Assembly: GCA_019843655.1 (NCBI GenBank)
Contig: JACDQD010000103.1
Span: forward strand, 2,170,001 to 2,234,000
Direction of reading: 5' to 3'
DNA: 64,000 bases
Source: Lethocerus indicus
Lineage: Eukaryota > Arthropoda > Insecta > Hemiptera > Belostomatidae
Shown: in pieces, positions 47,755-60,404 of the stretch
Layout of the letters: every line of letters starts with the position of its first letter
Position numbering within the stretch: position 1 is the stretch's first letter
Translations under genes and position numbers: made by a program
Notes under the pieces: model-generated
The model's database searches: none
Seen by the model: the letters and a program-made list of their open reading frames with translations, nothing else
Told to the model about the DNA's origin: nothing

Positions 47755-50326
47755 ACTTTTTATTCAACGCTTTTTACTTTTTGAGCAGATTTAAATTTAC
47801 TAAATGATATTGGACTGCCATTTCTTATATTAGATGTTTTATTGTAAGTTTTGATGTGTCTTTTTTACGTCGGTACACCCATGTCTAGCAAAAATTTTTA
47901 CTATCGGTATCATACAGGAAAGCATTTTTAATACGTTTTATTGTCCTTATAACTCTCAATAGAGCGACATAATAGCATGATAAGTTATTTCTGAACTGTA
48001 TTGTGGCACACTGTAACTTTGATTGCGGTCGTATTACGCCCTTTTGGGTTTTTGTTTGCAAAAAAATTTTTTTTAATTTTGTCGAGCTCGTTTTACATTT
48101 ATCGACCGGAAATACTCCTTTAGATAAAATAGTGCACAATGTCAATCTCATTTCTCACTTCGTGCACCTTCTGTCCTTCCTCTTAAGCACCTTTTTAGAA
48201 ATTCGTTGAATTTGCAATTAAATTACAGCCAAGTAAAACACCCTAATTCCCTCTTTTACAACTCCGATTCTGTTTTGCCGCACATGTAATTCTGACCTGG
48301 CGATTGTAATGCAGATAGACTGACTTTCCATAAATTATACAAGCTTTGAAATATTCCCAATTACTTTGTTCGTATAACCGCTAAGAGGATATTGATGTAT
48401 CGTTATTTGGCAGGGGAGACTAATCCTATTACTCGCTGACTAGGTTACTGCAAAATAAATGAATTTCGTTTTAGCATTGGTATCGTTTAGTGAAACGCTT
48501 GTTTAATTGATCGGTATTACTTGTGATATTAATATGTGATTACACATGAGGGGAATTACAAATCGGAAACATCGGAATTATTTCGGAAATTAATATTATT
48601 CGGATAGCAATAATTTAATACGATTTTAAACACTTCACGTATAATTTTTTCTGAAATGCAGTTATGAGTATAATAATGAGCCATTTATATGTTTCTTATA
48701 TTTTGAATATGTGCATAATACACTGATTATTAACGAGTATTTCGAAAGTTAGTTTCGAGTAACATTTCGTTTTGTAATTTATAATATGTACTGAGGTATA
48801 TACACCAGTGTATGTGTAGTATCAGAGCTTGAATAATCGGGAAAATACAAGGGTAGAATTATTTGGGGAAATTACAAAATTCCATAAACGAATGTTGGTG
48901 CTTACAGTGCGTATGTTTTGAACGTGGGTGGCGATCATTCGTGATTACTGCCTTCGTATTATTTTCCGAAGGCACTGTATGAATAATGTCTTCCTTTATT
49001 TTGGTACCAATTTTTTCATTGTTTTTCTCCAAGCCGTCCAAGATTGTTCCGTGGGGCGATTTTCTCCTCTGCCCACGCTCTTCTGCCCCCGGGACTGTTT
49101 ACTATCGCTTCGTCCGTATTTTATGGTGTCCGCCTTTGCACCGCTCGTTCGGTTGCGCAACATCTGTAATAGATCTTTCGAGCGGTTATACCGATAATGG
49201 CATTTCATCATGCGTCCCGCCCCTACTTCTCTGTAATGGCGAAAAAGGTTATGTCCAATTCCCCGTATTACGGAACAATGGCGGATACTATCCGTTACAA
49301 TTTAAGACCAGTAAATTACTGTACTTGAGGCGGAGCCGGGCCAAGTTGGGATTATAAATCTTATAACCTTGGGAACTCCTGTAAGGGACTGCATTACATT
49401 AAGTCAAGATCGTACATCACTCTCACTAGTCCAGGTTTTTATCATCCTATGATCGTATCAGCGTTTCGCTTCTCACCGTCACCAATCGAGTCCAGTTAAC
49501 GCCTGTCGGCTGCCCCGATTACTGAAGTTTAAATTGCCAAAGAAATATTCAGAAGACCGTATTTACGTGAACAATCTTATAAAACTTTTACCGTATTGTC
49601 CTTGTTCGAACTCTGGCTTTAGGAAAATACATTTTTATATCGAAACAATATACATTTAAAAAAATGATTCTGTTCTTACACACTTCGAAATCTACGAGAC
49701 GAAATCTTAAGTACGATACGTATTCCGTAGAATGTAAAGTCACTCGCCGAAGTCGGGAATTGCCTCGTGTCAGAAACCCCCGGCCTCGCCAGTGTATAAA
49801 AATGCATAATTGAACAGTTGGCTACTGTTAACAAAAAGAGTTTACTTTAGAAAAGGGAAGAACTCGCAGAATAAAAACTTCGTTAGGACGGCTCCCTTGT
49901 TTTTACGGGTTCGCATCTCGCTTTGGTTGCAACATTTTTTCTCTCAACCTATTGTCATCGTTTATTCAACTGGGAGTACCTAGCTACATGATCGGGACGG
50001 ATGAAATTCATCAGTCTATACCCGATTTCTCAACTGCGGGAGTCAATATATTATAGCCCACGGTAAGAGCGGTGGCAGGAAGCCGCAAAGGAAATAATAT
50101 TTAATAGTGTCTTTGCGCGTTTACCCAAACCGAGGAAGGAGATACCTGGCATATTGCTACCGAGAATGCTACGTATAGACCCTACACTGGACTAGGAGGA
50201 AAGTTCATCACTGACTTTCCGCTTATAAACGGTCGCCTGGTGTGAAGGCCCGGCTCCAATAAATACCGGCACCCTTCCGCGCGAGCAAACTCTCACCAAC
50301 ATTCGTAACGCCGTCAGTTGCGGTCT

Positions 50327-50351
50327 CCCTCCCCCCCCCACCCTCGGCCCC
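50327..50351 (-). other. G-quadruplex-type tract (minus strand)
   Basis: C runs of 3, 9, 3 and 4 with spacers T, A and TCGG on the plus strand. The minus strand fits the four-run G pattern. It lies in a GC-rich block at about 50220-50560. Confidence 0.5.
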
Positions 50352-50966
50352 GTCCGGGACAACTGGCCACACTGACTTCGCAAGCCAAACTTTCGCCTAC
50401 CCCAGACTGGAATGTATTTGTTATCCGCCCTCCCCCTTTCCGGATCCAAACAACTATACTTCACCAAGTTCTTCTGGCTCCCGAATAAACTTTAATGATC
50501 TTAGGATTAATTTAAGTTTGTTTGCGGCGGGGGGTGCCGGCCCGGTTTTGGCTTCTGTAGATTCTTGGGGCGCCTTACGCATGTAGGCCACCGCTACGCT
50601 GTTTCCGTTTCTGTTGACAGACGTGTGTAAAATTTAATATGTAAATTTTAAAATGTTAGACGATTTATTTGTTTGACCGACAGCGCAATAAATAAAATAT
50701 AATTCGCTCGGGCATTTAACTCCAGTTTTCCTTCTTACGCAATTTGTTAAACAGATTTGAATTTATTGCCGGGCGTCACCCGACTCGTAGGGTCTTTGCC
50801 AATTGTCCGATGTTAGGCGGCGACAAACGCGTGACGAAGGGGAGGCGGTGGATTTTCATATCGGGCCGCCTTAGCGGTGGCTTTCGTCCCCCCCAAGAGT
50901 AAATGAATCGATTTAAATGCAGTGTGCGCCCACCCCGGGCCGGTGGGGAGAGCCTGCCCTTAAAGT

Positions 50967-51027
50967 GAGAGAGAGAGAGAGAGAGAGATGTAATTTTGTG
51001 AGAGGGAGAGAGAGAGAGAGTGTGTGT
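50967..51027 (+). repeat. (GA)n microsatellite in two pieces, with short (GT)n
   Basis: Eleven GA units at 50967-50988, an 11-bp non-repeat, then about ten GA-like units at 51000-51020 and four GT units. Both lie just inside a GC-rich block. Confidence 0.92.
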
Positions 51028-54000
51028 TGTGGCCTTTGGGTTATCGGGGGCGGTACTTGGTTATTAATTTATTTTACGGTCAAATTGTCGTGAAGGATAA
51101 GCAATCTTTCTCCACTGGAGGTTCTCGGTGGCATTTCATTACGGCGACCAGATTACAGTGCTGGATCTGTAGGAGATCCAGGAGGAGCCTCTAGGATCAG
51201 AGCGTTTTCTGATGGGGAGAATGCGAAACAGTGTATGACGGGACAACGGGTCGGATAAGGTCCGTCCAACTCGTGGATATATTCGTGAAAAACGAGGGAT
51301 CGGGGTTGGCGAGATCGGGGTAGTAGGAAAACAATGTGTCAGTGTCGTCTGTCGCGGTTTGTTTGTTTTGTCGCGTTGATCTCTTGCGGGTCGACGCGCT
51401 CCACCGGGGTCGTCGTACCAGAACCCTACTCCACCCTCTCTTACCCTATCCTGCCTCCTGAATATTTTTATTATTTGTATAAAAGAGTTTTTTGTTAAAT
51501 GTAATAGGGGATTTCTAATCAGAAAATATACCAGCGATACATGTGCAATCTGCTTACTAATCCAAATCAGCCTGGAAGTAACGCGGAATATTGTATTTTA
51601 TAAATGGACTTATTTAGTTCCCGAATTGATTTGAATTAAATTAATACCGAGATTTTATTATTTTAGGAGCCTTATTTAGTAGTGGAGTTTATGTTTTGCT
51701 CCTGGAGGAAATTAAACACCTTTCGGTGCCCCGAGCAAGCATATTTTTATAGTCGAATGTAACAAATACATGGAATATGTGAACGGAGGCATCTTTCGTC
51801 GGGTGCCCGTCTTGGCGGTCATGAGGGTCCTGAGGGATTGACAGATCTTGGGAATTGAACGGGAATAATTGTGGATCTGTGTCTGGTTGTAGGCGTCCCG
51901 GCTGTCTATCACCGGCCGGCTAACAAGGCCCTTTTGCTTCCTGTCGTCTCGCCTTATCGACCCGGGCCCTCTCGGCATTCTTCGAGGGGCCGCCTCACCC
52001 ACGGTTTATTCCGCGTCGGTCTTCGTTTTTACATTTCCCTGAAGTAAAAAGTTTTTGACTGAGTTTTCCTGAAGCAAAACTCAACAATAGATTCGAGTCC
52101 AGTGTTCCGACCGATAAATAGAACCGGTGTCTGTTCATAGGCTCATTTATTTTGCTCCCTAGCTTATGGTTCTGTAGTAGCTGGACGGTACTACCAGAAA
52201 GGCCGCTAACGCCTTTTCCTTCCTCCCCTAACGATTCCCTGGACAACGGGTGTTCCTAGTGCGTTAGCACCGGCTGTATGGCCCTCCAGGAAAACTTTTA
52301 ATGACGGTTCAACGGTCACTTTAACGACAGGCAAAGATGCGGTATGTGTGTTCGAAATGTGTTGCGTCATTACGAACCCGAGTCAGATGTGTCGAATAAA
52401 TAAAACTCTCCTGTTATAAAAATTTAGTCGAGATATGAGATTATCCTCTCGTTTTATATAGTAAGGTAGAAATTGTACGCTTAGGCAACTAGAAAAAAAA
52501 CATTCAAATTGTTTATTCATTTACACTTAAATTTGGAGAACATTATCTTAGAGCTACGCAATTTTTAAACCTTCCAAGAAATTATACAAGTTATAAGCGT
52601 AGAATTTTAATTCTGTACACTTCACTGATATGAGGCCGGCAGTATTTCAAAACCGGCCGACAAACCGACACCGAAGCGATTCGACCCTTGAACCCGATAA
52701 AACCCCTAATAAATGTTGGAAGTAAATATATCCAGGGAAGGTGAACTATTTTTTTCCGTTTGCCCTGGCCCGGGGATTTAATATCGGCGTTGTTCCGATC
52801 GCTCGGCGGCCGTTGATAAAATAACAAACGACCCGTCGGGCAATTGGCCGAGGCTCGTGGCTCTTATCTGTTTTTGGCCGCCTATATTTACGATTATCCG
52901 TTTTAATTCCGCCCCAACGCCGTCACAGTTTTATACAGACTTTATGTGTTCGGACTTCCGATTTCACACTGTTGAACCTTCCCTTATATATAAGGGGAAG
53001 ACTATTATCAATACCACATTTTTTCACCCCTTTCTCTGAGGCATACTCACATTACAAGGAAATATATTACAGCCTTTGTCTCGATAAAAATAAATACAAA
53101 ATACATCGTTAGAAAACCCAGGACTACAGAAAAGCCACTTTTGATTGAAAGAAACGATATTTTTATTATGGTATGACTATGCCACCGTAAATATATATCT
53201 TGTAGTGCATAATTTATGTGTTTATTGGATATATGTTGGCATAACCGATACTTCATGACTTCTTACATTCATGTTTGGACTTCTTAATCAATTCTCTAGC
53301 TATATCAACAACGTCAGCTATAAGTTGTTTTTATCCTGACAGACCAGAAATCTGATAATTCAGTAATCAGATTAATGAAAGGCCGAAATCTGTATTCTGT
53401 TCCACTTTCAATTGCTAAGTGGAATTGCGATAAGGACAGTATATATTATTCATATTACAATCATTAAATCTTACATTTAACCTATCGGAGGTTTGCGCAT
53501 TGTTGCGACGTAAAGTACTTTCTTGCTTGTTAGTTGGTCTCCCCGGTATTATTTTATTTTCAGTTACCTTAATTGATAGATTGCATTTCCTAGAACAATC
53601 GGAATCGATTAATCTGATATATCCGACTTCGACCGCCGTTCCACATTAATGGGGTCAAGTAATGCAACAGTAAACTGTTCATTACTAAATATTTGTATCA
53701 TAACCTTTAGGGTTGGAGCGCGAACATAAAATCTAAAGCTGTTAATGCTAAGGTCTGTTCAATTTGTTATTAATACATTTCGGTTGCAGGCGGAAATTGC
53801 AGGATTCTACACCCAATGACAAACTACAAACATAGTTCATTAGACAAAAGTTATAAAATATAATTTTTATAACTGATTTACATTACCATAACCCTATTCT
53901 TAGGAAATTTAATTTCGTCAGATTACATCATTAGTTTGTGCTTGGAGTAATATTTTAATTTGGCGCCCCATTTTATGATTTCTCCTAATTAAGGTTTTCC

Positions 54001-56778
54001 TACATCGTTTTTTAGCGATTTATGCGTTCAAGAAAGACTGGTTTTGAAAGGACAATAATTTCCTAAGACAGTCAGTTTTCTTGTAAAAGCAAACATGTTT
54101 CTTCGCAAATGTTCCCCCTACTGTCTTCCTTTAAAATGTCTTTCTAATCATTCAAATCATCCATTTTTTATTGGTAATATTTGGAAATTGATCTATCAAT
54201 CTTTTTTCCCGGAATCCAGTTTTGATACCCAGTCATTTTCCGAATTTTCAGCAACGAATAGCAGTATTAAATTAGTTGCGCCCTCAGTCTCGCGTCTGTA
54301 CACTTTTGTCCCAATTCCAAACGTCGGTTCGCTGATCGAGCTCTCGAGGATAGAAGCCAAAGGCTAAAGCTTCGTTTGGGGCCCGACTGTATTCTCATTG
54401 TAATCCTCCTCCTGTTAACCAGGGCCCCGGGTTTATTGCCGCGGGACCTCGGCCCTGGAAAGAGCCTTCCTCCTATTTGTATCCAAACGGTCTTTTCATT
54501 ATAATTCCTTTTTTCTCCCCGCCGCTCCTCTCCCGGTTAATTGCCTATTAAGGCCGTTTATTTACATATTAAGCGTTTATTATTGCCGCCCGCCCGGGAG
54601 TGTTTCCGGCCAAACTGCACCGGCCAGACCCCGTGTAGTAACCGGCGTTTTATCGGCGGCCGGCGAATTTTGAAAATGGAAACGGCTCATTGTTTTCTGG
54701 TTTTTATTGAATTAATTTTAAAAGTACACCCCCTCGTCGATAGGTTCATTTACATACAAAGGACGGTCTGTTCCGACTCGGTTATCAATTGCAGCGTTAA
54801 CAATTTTCGACTGTATTATTGAAACTTGTTTGTATCATTTCTTCAAATTTCTGTATCAATTCATTCATATATCCCCCTGATTATTTGAAATAGATTGAAC
54901 AGAGCTTATTTATTGTAATTTAATAATAGTCTCAATGTAATATGTCAGCCGCTCGCCACGATACTTTACCGATGAAAAATCTATTGAAAATAGATCGGCC
55001 AACAGCCGATACCGACAAAAGAATTATGGTATTCCAAACTAAACATTTTCCGTGTGTTCCGATGTGAGCGTTCGACGTTAATTTTCGACGGTGCCCGTAG
55101 TCGGGCACAATGGCCGATTTGAGGTCAACCCCCCGGGGTTGGAGATTGGACGTCGTGGAGCGGTTTGTTTCTCGGTCAAAGCGTCTATTAGACGGACACG
55201 TCTGGGACGGGAGGGCCCGGGGGTAATAAGCCCGGCACGAACCCACCCCCGCCCACGCAATACAATAACCGTATTGTTAAAGTCCCGCGTCCCCGTCCCA
55301 CTCCAATATAGAGCTCTTATTTTCGCCTCCCCTCTCGGCCCTGTCCCGCAGTTTCCGATATTGTCTTTCTTCGGGCGCCGTTATTGTTTCGGCCCCCACA
55401 GTGTAGATTGCCGCAACGGGAGACACTATACAGTGCGACAGTTCAAATTTTATTAAACAGTTGATTTTATTCGCGGATTTTCGGCTAATGGATTTTAAGA
55501 AACGAACATGAGTCAGAAAGTAACAATATAAACTAATTTATCGGTTGTCTAAAATGTGTATAGATACCCAGCATTTCAAAGCAATAACATTAAGGCGACG
55601 ATATGTGCTCTCATCGAAAGTGAAGACTTGAATTTCCTCATTAAATATCGGCCTTTCAAATGGAGAAAGCGTTGGACCGAATGGCAGTTGGAGAAATCTA
55701 TGTGTAAAGGGGTAATAGGTAATATAGGTGCGTTTTCGAACTGTTTTCTTTGCCAAATTGTAATTGCAGCATGAATTGCAACATTAACTCAGGTTTGTGG
55801 CGCATCTGACGTATTGAAAATTAGGGTTTTTCCTTATACCTCGGCGTGTCAAAATGGCAGAACGAAATCCAGACTTCTATCCGAGGAAAAGCCCGGTTCG
55901 GTAATTCGGTTCGCCGCGCTCATTTCGGCTGGGAAATATTTTGCGTAGGGCTGCAGGCGTACAGACGTACAAAAGCAGACATCGCCGAAACAAAAACATC
56001 CCGTGGCGTCTTCTGTGTTGCGGATGACGGGCCTGTTTGAGCGCCTCGAGGCTTTCACTAGGCTTCGTACAGAAATTTCCTGGCTGAAATCAACTTTCAG
56101 TGGCTTTCCCTTTCCTCTCTCGAGCCCTGCTTAATTACCCGCCCACACTACAGCACCTAGTTAAAACACCCCCCGTTTTTTGTTATAACGCACGAATAAA
56201 AAAGTTATTACGGAAATTGACCTTCCGCCGCTCGCTGTGTTTTCGAGTGGGGCCACTTTCCGCCTCCCGGTTTTCCTCGCCGGTTCGGTTTTTTTAATTG
56301 GTCGGCAGAAAAAATATTGGTTTGGCAAATTTGGATATTGCCACATTTCCTACACGTTGAACACATTCTGTCGGTACGCACTTTTAACAGCTTCTGCAGT
56401 CCGACAGTCCGCATCCTTTACCGCACACTAATTAATCAATTGCGTCTGTCAGAACTTTTGAGTAACGAAGAGTTTCATTTTCGATTGAAAATATTTGTTT
56501 GCGCGTCCACGAGGTTTTGAATATCCTGCGGTGATATTTTTATTTTATTTTGTAACATCAGTTTCGTCGGTTTCTCGAAATTTCGGTGACACAGTGTGTT
56601 AGAAAATTTTTTAAACCCAAACTAATTTTAAGTGTATGGCGTTAATTACGGAATTTTACTTTGTCTTGACAAAAATTATCATTAGGTCAATTACCTTGCG
56701 GGTGATATTTGGACGGAATTTTTACTGGGAGACAAATAAGCGGGGATGATGTTACATGAATGTATGTGGGAATTAAGT
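51028..56778. other. Non-coding, mosaic of AT- and GC-rich DNA
   Basis: No recognisable gene. GC-rich blocks occur near 51880-52010, 54360-54680 and 55090-55420. A small stem AATCTGAT/ATCAGATT with 9-nt loop lies at 53349-53373. An acceptor-like tract (TTATTTTATTTTCAG) ends at about 53562 and opens 27 codons to a TAA at about 53648, with no donor or poly(A) signal. Frames of 60-121 codons in the GC-rich blocks lack motifs. Confidence 0.5.
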
Positions 56779-56781
56779 ATT

Positions 56782-56817
56782 TATTTAAATAGTGCTAAGA
56801 AATCAATGCTGTCAGTT
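56782..56817 (+). promoter_or_regulatory. Possible TATA/initiator promoter of the 56997-58645 model
   Basis: TATTTAAA at 56782-56789 lies 32 to 25 bases before the A of a TCAGTT initiator (56812-56817, A at 56814), the usual TATA spacing. It would give a 183-nt leader before ATG 56997. One upstream ATG (56971) opens 21 codons that overlap the main start in another frame, which speaks against efficient initiation at 56997. AT-rich DNA makes TATA-like strings common. Confidence 0.22.
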
Positions 56818-56996
56818 AGTTCGTTAAGTAATTTCCCTTTATTATTGACAATTATTCCATTCGAATTATACTATCACTCATAAATCTTGCCGAGACTGGT
56901 ACAGAATAGTCTACCTTGTCCCATTATAGACTTAACTGGAACGTTATCTCCGCCCGAACAATACTCTCTGATGAATCGTTGTCAATTCGATAATTT

Positions 56997-57111
56997 ATGG
57001 AGCTCCACCATTCAGTGGATCCGGCATCCACTGTAAATCAAGTTAATCTCCGGTTTATATCGAAGACGGGCAGCGTTTTGAATCCACCCACTCTGATAGT
57101 GTACCAGTCCG
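56997..57111 (+). CDS. Exon 1 of a candidate three-exon gene, unknown product
   Basis: ATG at 56997 opens 38 codons and one base, ending CAGTCCG followed by consensus donor GTGAGT. The peptide reads as ordinary soluble protein, with pieces such as TVNQVNLRFISKTGSVL and NPPTLIVYQS. An in-frame TAA lies just upstream at 56991-56993. An alternative is an internal exon beginning at 57016 after CTCCACCATTCAG, which would be 96 nt long and phase 1 at both ends. Joining to the next exon in phase 1 makes a GAT codon. No family recognised. Confidence 0.35.
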
Positions 57112-58312
57112 GTGAGTTTTATTTTTAAAAATATTTATCGTACAAAAAGTATTTGAATACGATACAGATCGATCCTGCGTTCAACAATTAAAATAAGGCC
57201 CGTCCAAATATGAGATATATTTCGGTATAGTCTTCATGTGATGTATGGATTATACATGTGTCCTGGAGGAACATCGAAAAGGAATTCAGGTATGAGGTTC
57301 CTCATTGTACGGTAGTTTTCTCGATGTTCTATATCCTCTCCGTTCTATAAAATTCTTCCGACTTAGGGGAAGACTTAGCACTGGTTTTGTCTATTAGTCT
57401 CTTTTGACATTGTTTCCTATCAACAATGCATTTTAGGCGGATGGGAAAGTTGGGCTTCATGGTTTGACCCAATAATCTGTGCAACCTCCGGCTCCCTGTT
57501 CCGTCCCCGACGGCCGGTCTCCTGTCCCTGCATTATTCATTTAACGGAGGACGGCTTAAATATTTTAAGACGGCAGAAATTTCGCCCCCCTCCTGCAATT
57601 TATGCCCGCCCTGTTGAATTCGGTCTCCTCCCCAGAAGCTTTTCCGCCTTCGCCCTTTGAGCCGGACGTCCCAGCGAGACCCGCTTCTTAAACGCATAAC
57701 CGAGACACATAAAGGGTATTTCAACAAGTCTGAAACTCTTTTCCCTTCCTCTTGGACTTCTCGCAGGGAATCCTAAAGGCCAAACTATTAATGCCAGTCT
57801 GTGAGACGAAAAGGTAGCCAGCTTAGGCGACGTCTGAATTAGAAATTATGCAATAAATTACCTGACCCGTGATTCACTTGCCGTTCTTCAAGAAAAGACC
57901 GCCTTTACAGAACTTTGCCATCTGTTACACAACTTTCCGCATGATTTTGACAAATCCTTTGATGATATCTTTAATTTACCTCCATTCTTTGTAATCGAAC
58001 GAACTCGTAATGTTATAATTTTGTAGCCTCCCGATCAAAAACAAGTCCTGAATCTACTTTTCCATACAAAAATCAATCTCTTTTTCACCGTTATCAATTT
58101 TTCGAAGTTGCATCAAACTCAGCAACAGTTGGGAACTAACCGTTTAAAATAGTTTAAACGGATAATTATCGTTCAAGAACGCATTTAAAAAGCATTAAAA
58201 TATGCGGTCATAATATTGCTTTCTGTCTGATTCTGTACTGTATAGTAAATCAACATTGCTGTTTAGAGTATGTCCTAACCATACTAAAGACATCATTCCA
58301 TTTCTTTTTCAG

Positions 58313-58366
58313 ATTCCTGTTATGATGAGGCCATTACGACGACCTTAAAAGGATTGGATAGTGGCA
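58313..58366 (+). CDS. Exon 2 of the candidate three-exon gene (54 nt)
   Basis: A strong acceptor (CATTTCTTTTTCAG) precedes 58313, and GTGGCA followed by the consensus donor GTAAGT ends the exon. The only open frame is entered after two bases and reads SCYDEAITTTLKGLDSG, phase 1 in and phase 1 out, the same phase as exon 1's donor and exon 3's acceptor. The other two frames contain stops. The putative first intron is 1,201 bp and the second 109 bp. This is the best-supported small exon on the plus strand. Confidence 0.4.
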
Positions 58367-58475
58367 GTAAGTCCAAATTTATGTACATTACACTTTACAT
58401 TATTTTTTTTATAAAGTAATTTCTTCACACTAAGATGTTATTTATAGATTTTGAAAATTCCAAACTACATTTCAG

Positions 58476-58645
58476 AATCAACGTTTTTTAGAGTCGATGA
58501 ATTTCATTTATATTCCTTAAATGGGTCTCGTTTTAAAAATATCCTCTTTTACAAATTGAAAAATCGACGCATCGTGTTTCTGATTGATCTTCAGTTGAGC
58601 TCTTTTACTCCTGTGCTTTCTAATTTTACTTCGCGCACAGTTTGA
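58476..58645 (+). CDS. Exon 3 (terminal) of the candidate three-exon gene
   Basis: The acceptor CTACATTTCAG ends at 58475. In phase 1 the frame continues for 55 codons to TGA at 58643-58645, starting STFFRVDEFHLYSLNGSRF and containing a basic patch (KLKNRR) followed by the hydrophobic IVFLIDL. With exons 1 and 2 the protein would be 112 residues, without a signal peptide. The matching phase and a stop-free 170 nt support the join, but the DNA is T-rich and no homologue is known. Confidence 0.33.
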
Positions 58646-58810
58646 CTTTGTTTACTTTCACTACTCCTTTCGTAAGGATATAATTAACGAATCCACCGGC
58701 TTGTTCGATACTAAAATCTTAATTATGTTCGTTTGTTTGTCCATCTCCTAGTGAAACTGATTACGAAATCATCAATCTCAAATAATCTTTTTCATTAAAG
58801 GTTTTTGGTT
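58646..58810 (+). terminator. Possible 3' untranslated region with ATTAAA signal
   Basis: The variant poly(A) signal ATTAAA lies at 58794-58799, about 150 nt after the stop, followed directly by a G/T-rich stretch (GTTTTTGGTT). No canonical AATAAA lies closer. Confidence 0.22.
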
Positions 58811-59972
58811 ACCGAAACGGAGGGGGATATTTTCGATTTTAATATTACCTTCAGAACTTGGTTATAAAGCACTGGTGTTGATATAGAAGTCAAACTGAAT
58901 TCCGAAGGTTCAATATTGTATCGTGAACTTCGGTAATATCATTTAATTGTAGGTTTTCTTTTCAATTACATCTTAAAGGGAAAATGTTATTATGTACTTT
59001 TGTATATGATATTTCCATAGGCATGATCAAGATGATTGGATTCTGAATGGTTTGTTCGAAAATAAATATTCGAAAAAGTATTTTGGCAGTAACTTTCCGG
59101 ATCAGTAACCCGGGGGTTGGAAATTTAGCCGAAATTGATTCCCCGAATCTCGTTACGGTGCGGTTTGAATGGTCGTATTTTCATTTTCCTGTCCCAACCC
59201 ACTCCTCAACCCCACACACGCGCCTATATTCAAATGCGGGAGTCGGAAATAGGTTATCGACGTGTTACTTGTTTACACGAGGAGAAAACGCTTTTCCAAG
59301 TATGCGGCGAAATAATAGCCACCCGCGTTCGATGTTCTCACCCACGCCGTTTTGAGGCCCCTCAATCTTGTGTCGTCTGAAGAATTGAAATCTTGCATAG
59401 GGGCCAGTTATTGTTGAACGATCGTTCAGAAAGTACCTTAAGTAAATAATTCTTAATTTACATCATTTTCTCCCCAAAAATTTTGTACGTATGTTTTCCC
59501 AGTTTTATTATTTATTATCAAGCAACGGCAACAATTTCCTCCCTCCTAATTAGCTCCAGTATGCTGTTGATGGGAAATCCGTAGAACCAACGCGTTTACA
59601 TCCTACATATCATTATAATTGATCATTTGAATTTATTAAAAGAGGTAGATTTGGAACGACCAGCAATTCCACTAACGCCGTTGTTTAGTGTACCGGCGTA
59701 GTGTAACGGTGCAAACATGCCTTAAATTGCCAATATCCAAATTAATATTATTAACGCATTTTCCTTAACATATAAATACGTGCATTTGTAATGTTGAATA
59801 TGCATGCTATTACAAATTTATTATTATTAATATAGAAGTCATATTTGTTAAAATTGCGGTGCTCGATCAATCGAGTTGTAAATATGAAGATATGTAATAT
59901 GAGTATTTTTTTTATTTGTTTACATTAAAACTTTAAAAATGTGTGCCCTCTCTTGTTTTCGGAGATTATAGG
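58811..59972. other. Non-coding stretch
   Basis: Two overlapping plus-strand frames at 59047-59380 lie in a GC-richer patch and have no motif. Otherwise AT-rich, with nothing recognised. A stem CCGTTTAAA/TTTAAACGG with 4-nt loop lies earlier, at 58140-58161, inside the putative first intron. Confidence 0.5.
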
Positions 59973-60404
59973 TTATCGTATTATTACTTTTATGAGAAGA
60001 CACCCAATTAGCGTCCGGTAATATCCGGGGATAATGTCCGGGGGTCCTACCTGGGCCGGAGGTGTTGATGGCGCATTAGCTACCAATTTCTTAAGCTCTT
60101 CAACAGCCGCCGAAAAGGGGATGGGACGTTCCACTACCGCGGAAATGTCCTTTCGCCGAAGCGGGTACCAGCGGGGCGGGGGTATAACAATGAATAAATG
60201 AGTCTCCCTCTTAACGAGGTTAATGGAGCGTCGGATCGTCCATTTTGGGCGCGGCCCAGGGACCATTATATTCAATCGTCCTGAATAAACGCGGACTCTC
60301 ACCCTCTCTCTCTCACTCTCTCCAGGATCATTATTATGCTCGGGGATAACGCTCCGTGGGGGATTTCGCGCTTCCCCGGTTATTCGCCCCCCCGCCGTCG
60401 GCAT
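59973..60404 (-). CDS. 143-codon open frame in a GC-rich block; unknown, doubtful
   Basis: On the minus strand ATG at 60404-60402 opens 143 codons, among the longest frames in the window. The protein is rich in Arg, Pro and Val; residues near 30-38 come from a GA-rich simple repeat (ERERVRVRV), and a helix-like piece AAVEELKKLVANAPSTPP follows in the C-terminal half, ending in a hydrophobic tail (IGCLLIKVIIR). No catalytic motif or known domain is visible. GC-rich DNA favours long frames, and part of the frame is microsatellite, so chance remains likely. Confidence 0.2.
   Translation of the reverse strand: MPTAGGRITGEARNPPRSVIPEHNNDPGESERERVRVRVYSGRLNIMVPGPRPKWTIRRSINLVKRETHLFIVIPPPRWYPLRRKDISAVVERPIPFSAAVEELKKLVANAPSTPPAQVGPPDIIPGYYRTLIGCLLIKVIIR
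60295..60322 (+). repeat. Short imperfect (CT)n tract
   Basis: About 28 bp of CT dinucleotides with A interruptions, ending in CTCCAG. It resembles a splice acceptor on the plus strand, but the following frames close quickly and no exon is supported. Confidence 0.8.

Larger units (their letters stand above)
45336..50966. other. Non-coding stretch
   Basis: No recognisable gene. A GC-rich block at about 46240-46530 carries two overlapping minus-strand frames without motifs. Frames at 48859-49357 overlap on both strands (60-123 codons) and look like chance. An imperfect hairpin lies at 47712-47754 and a C-rich tract at 50327-50351, both listed separately. Confidence 0.5.
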
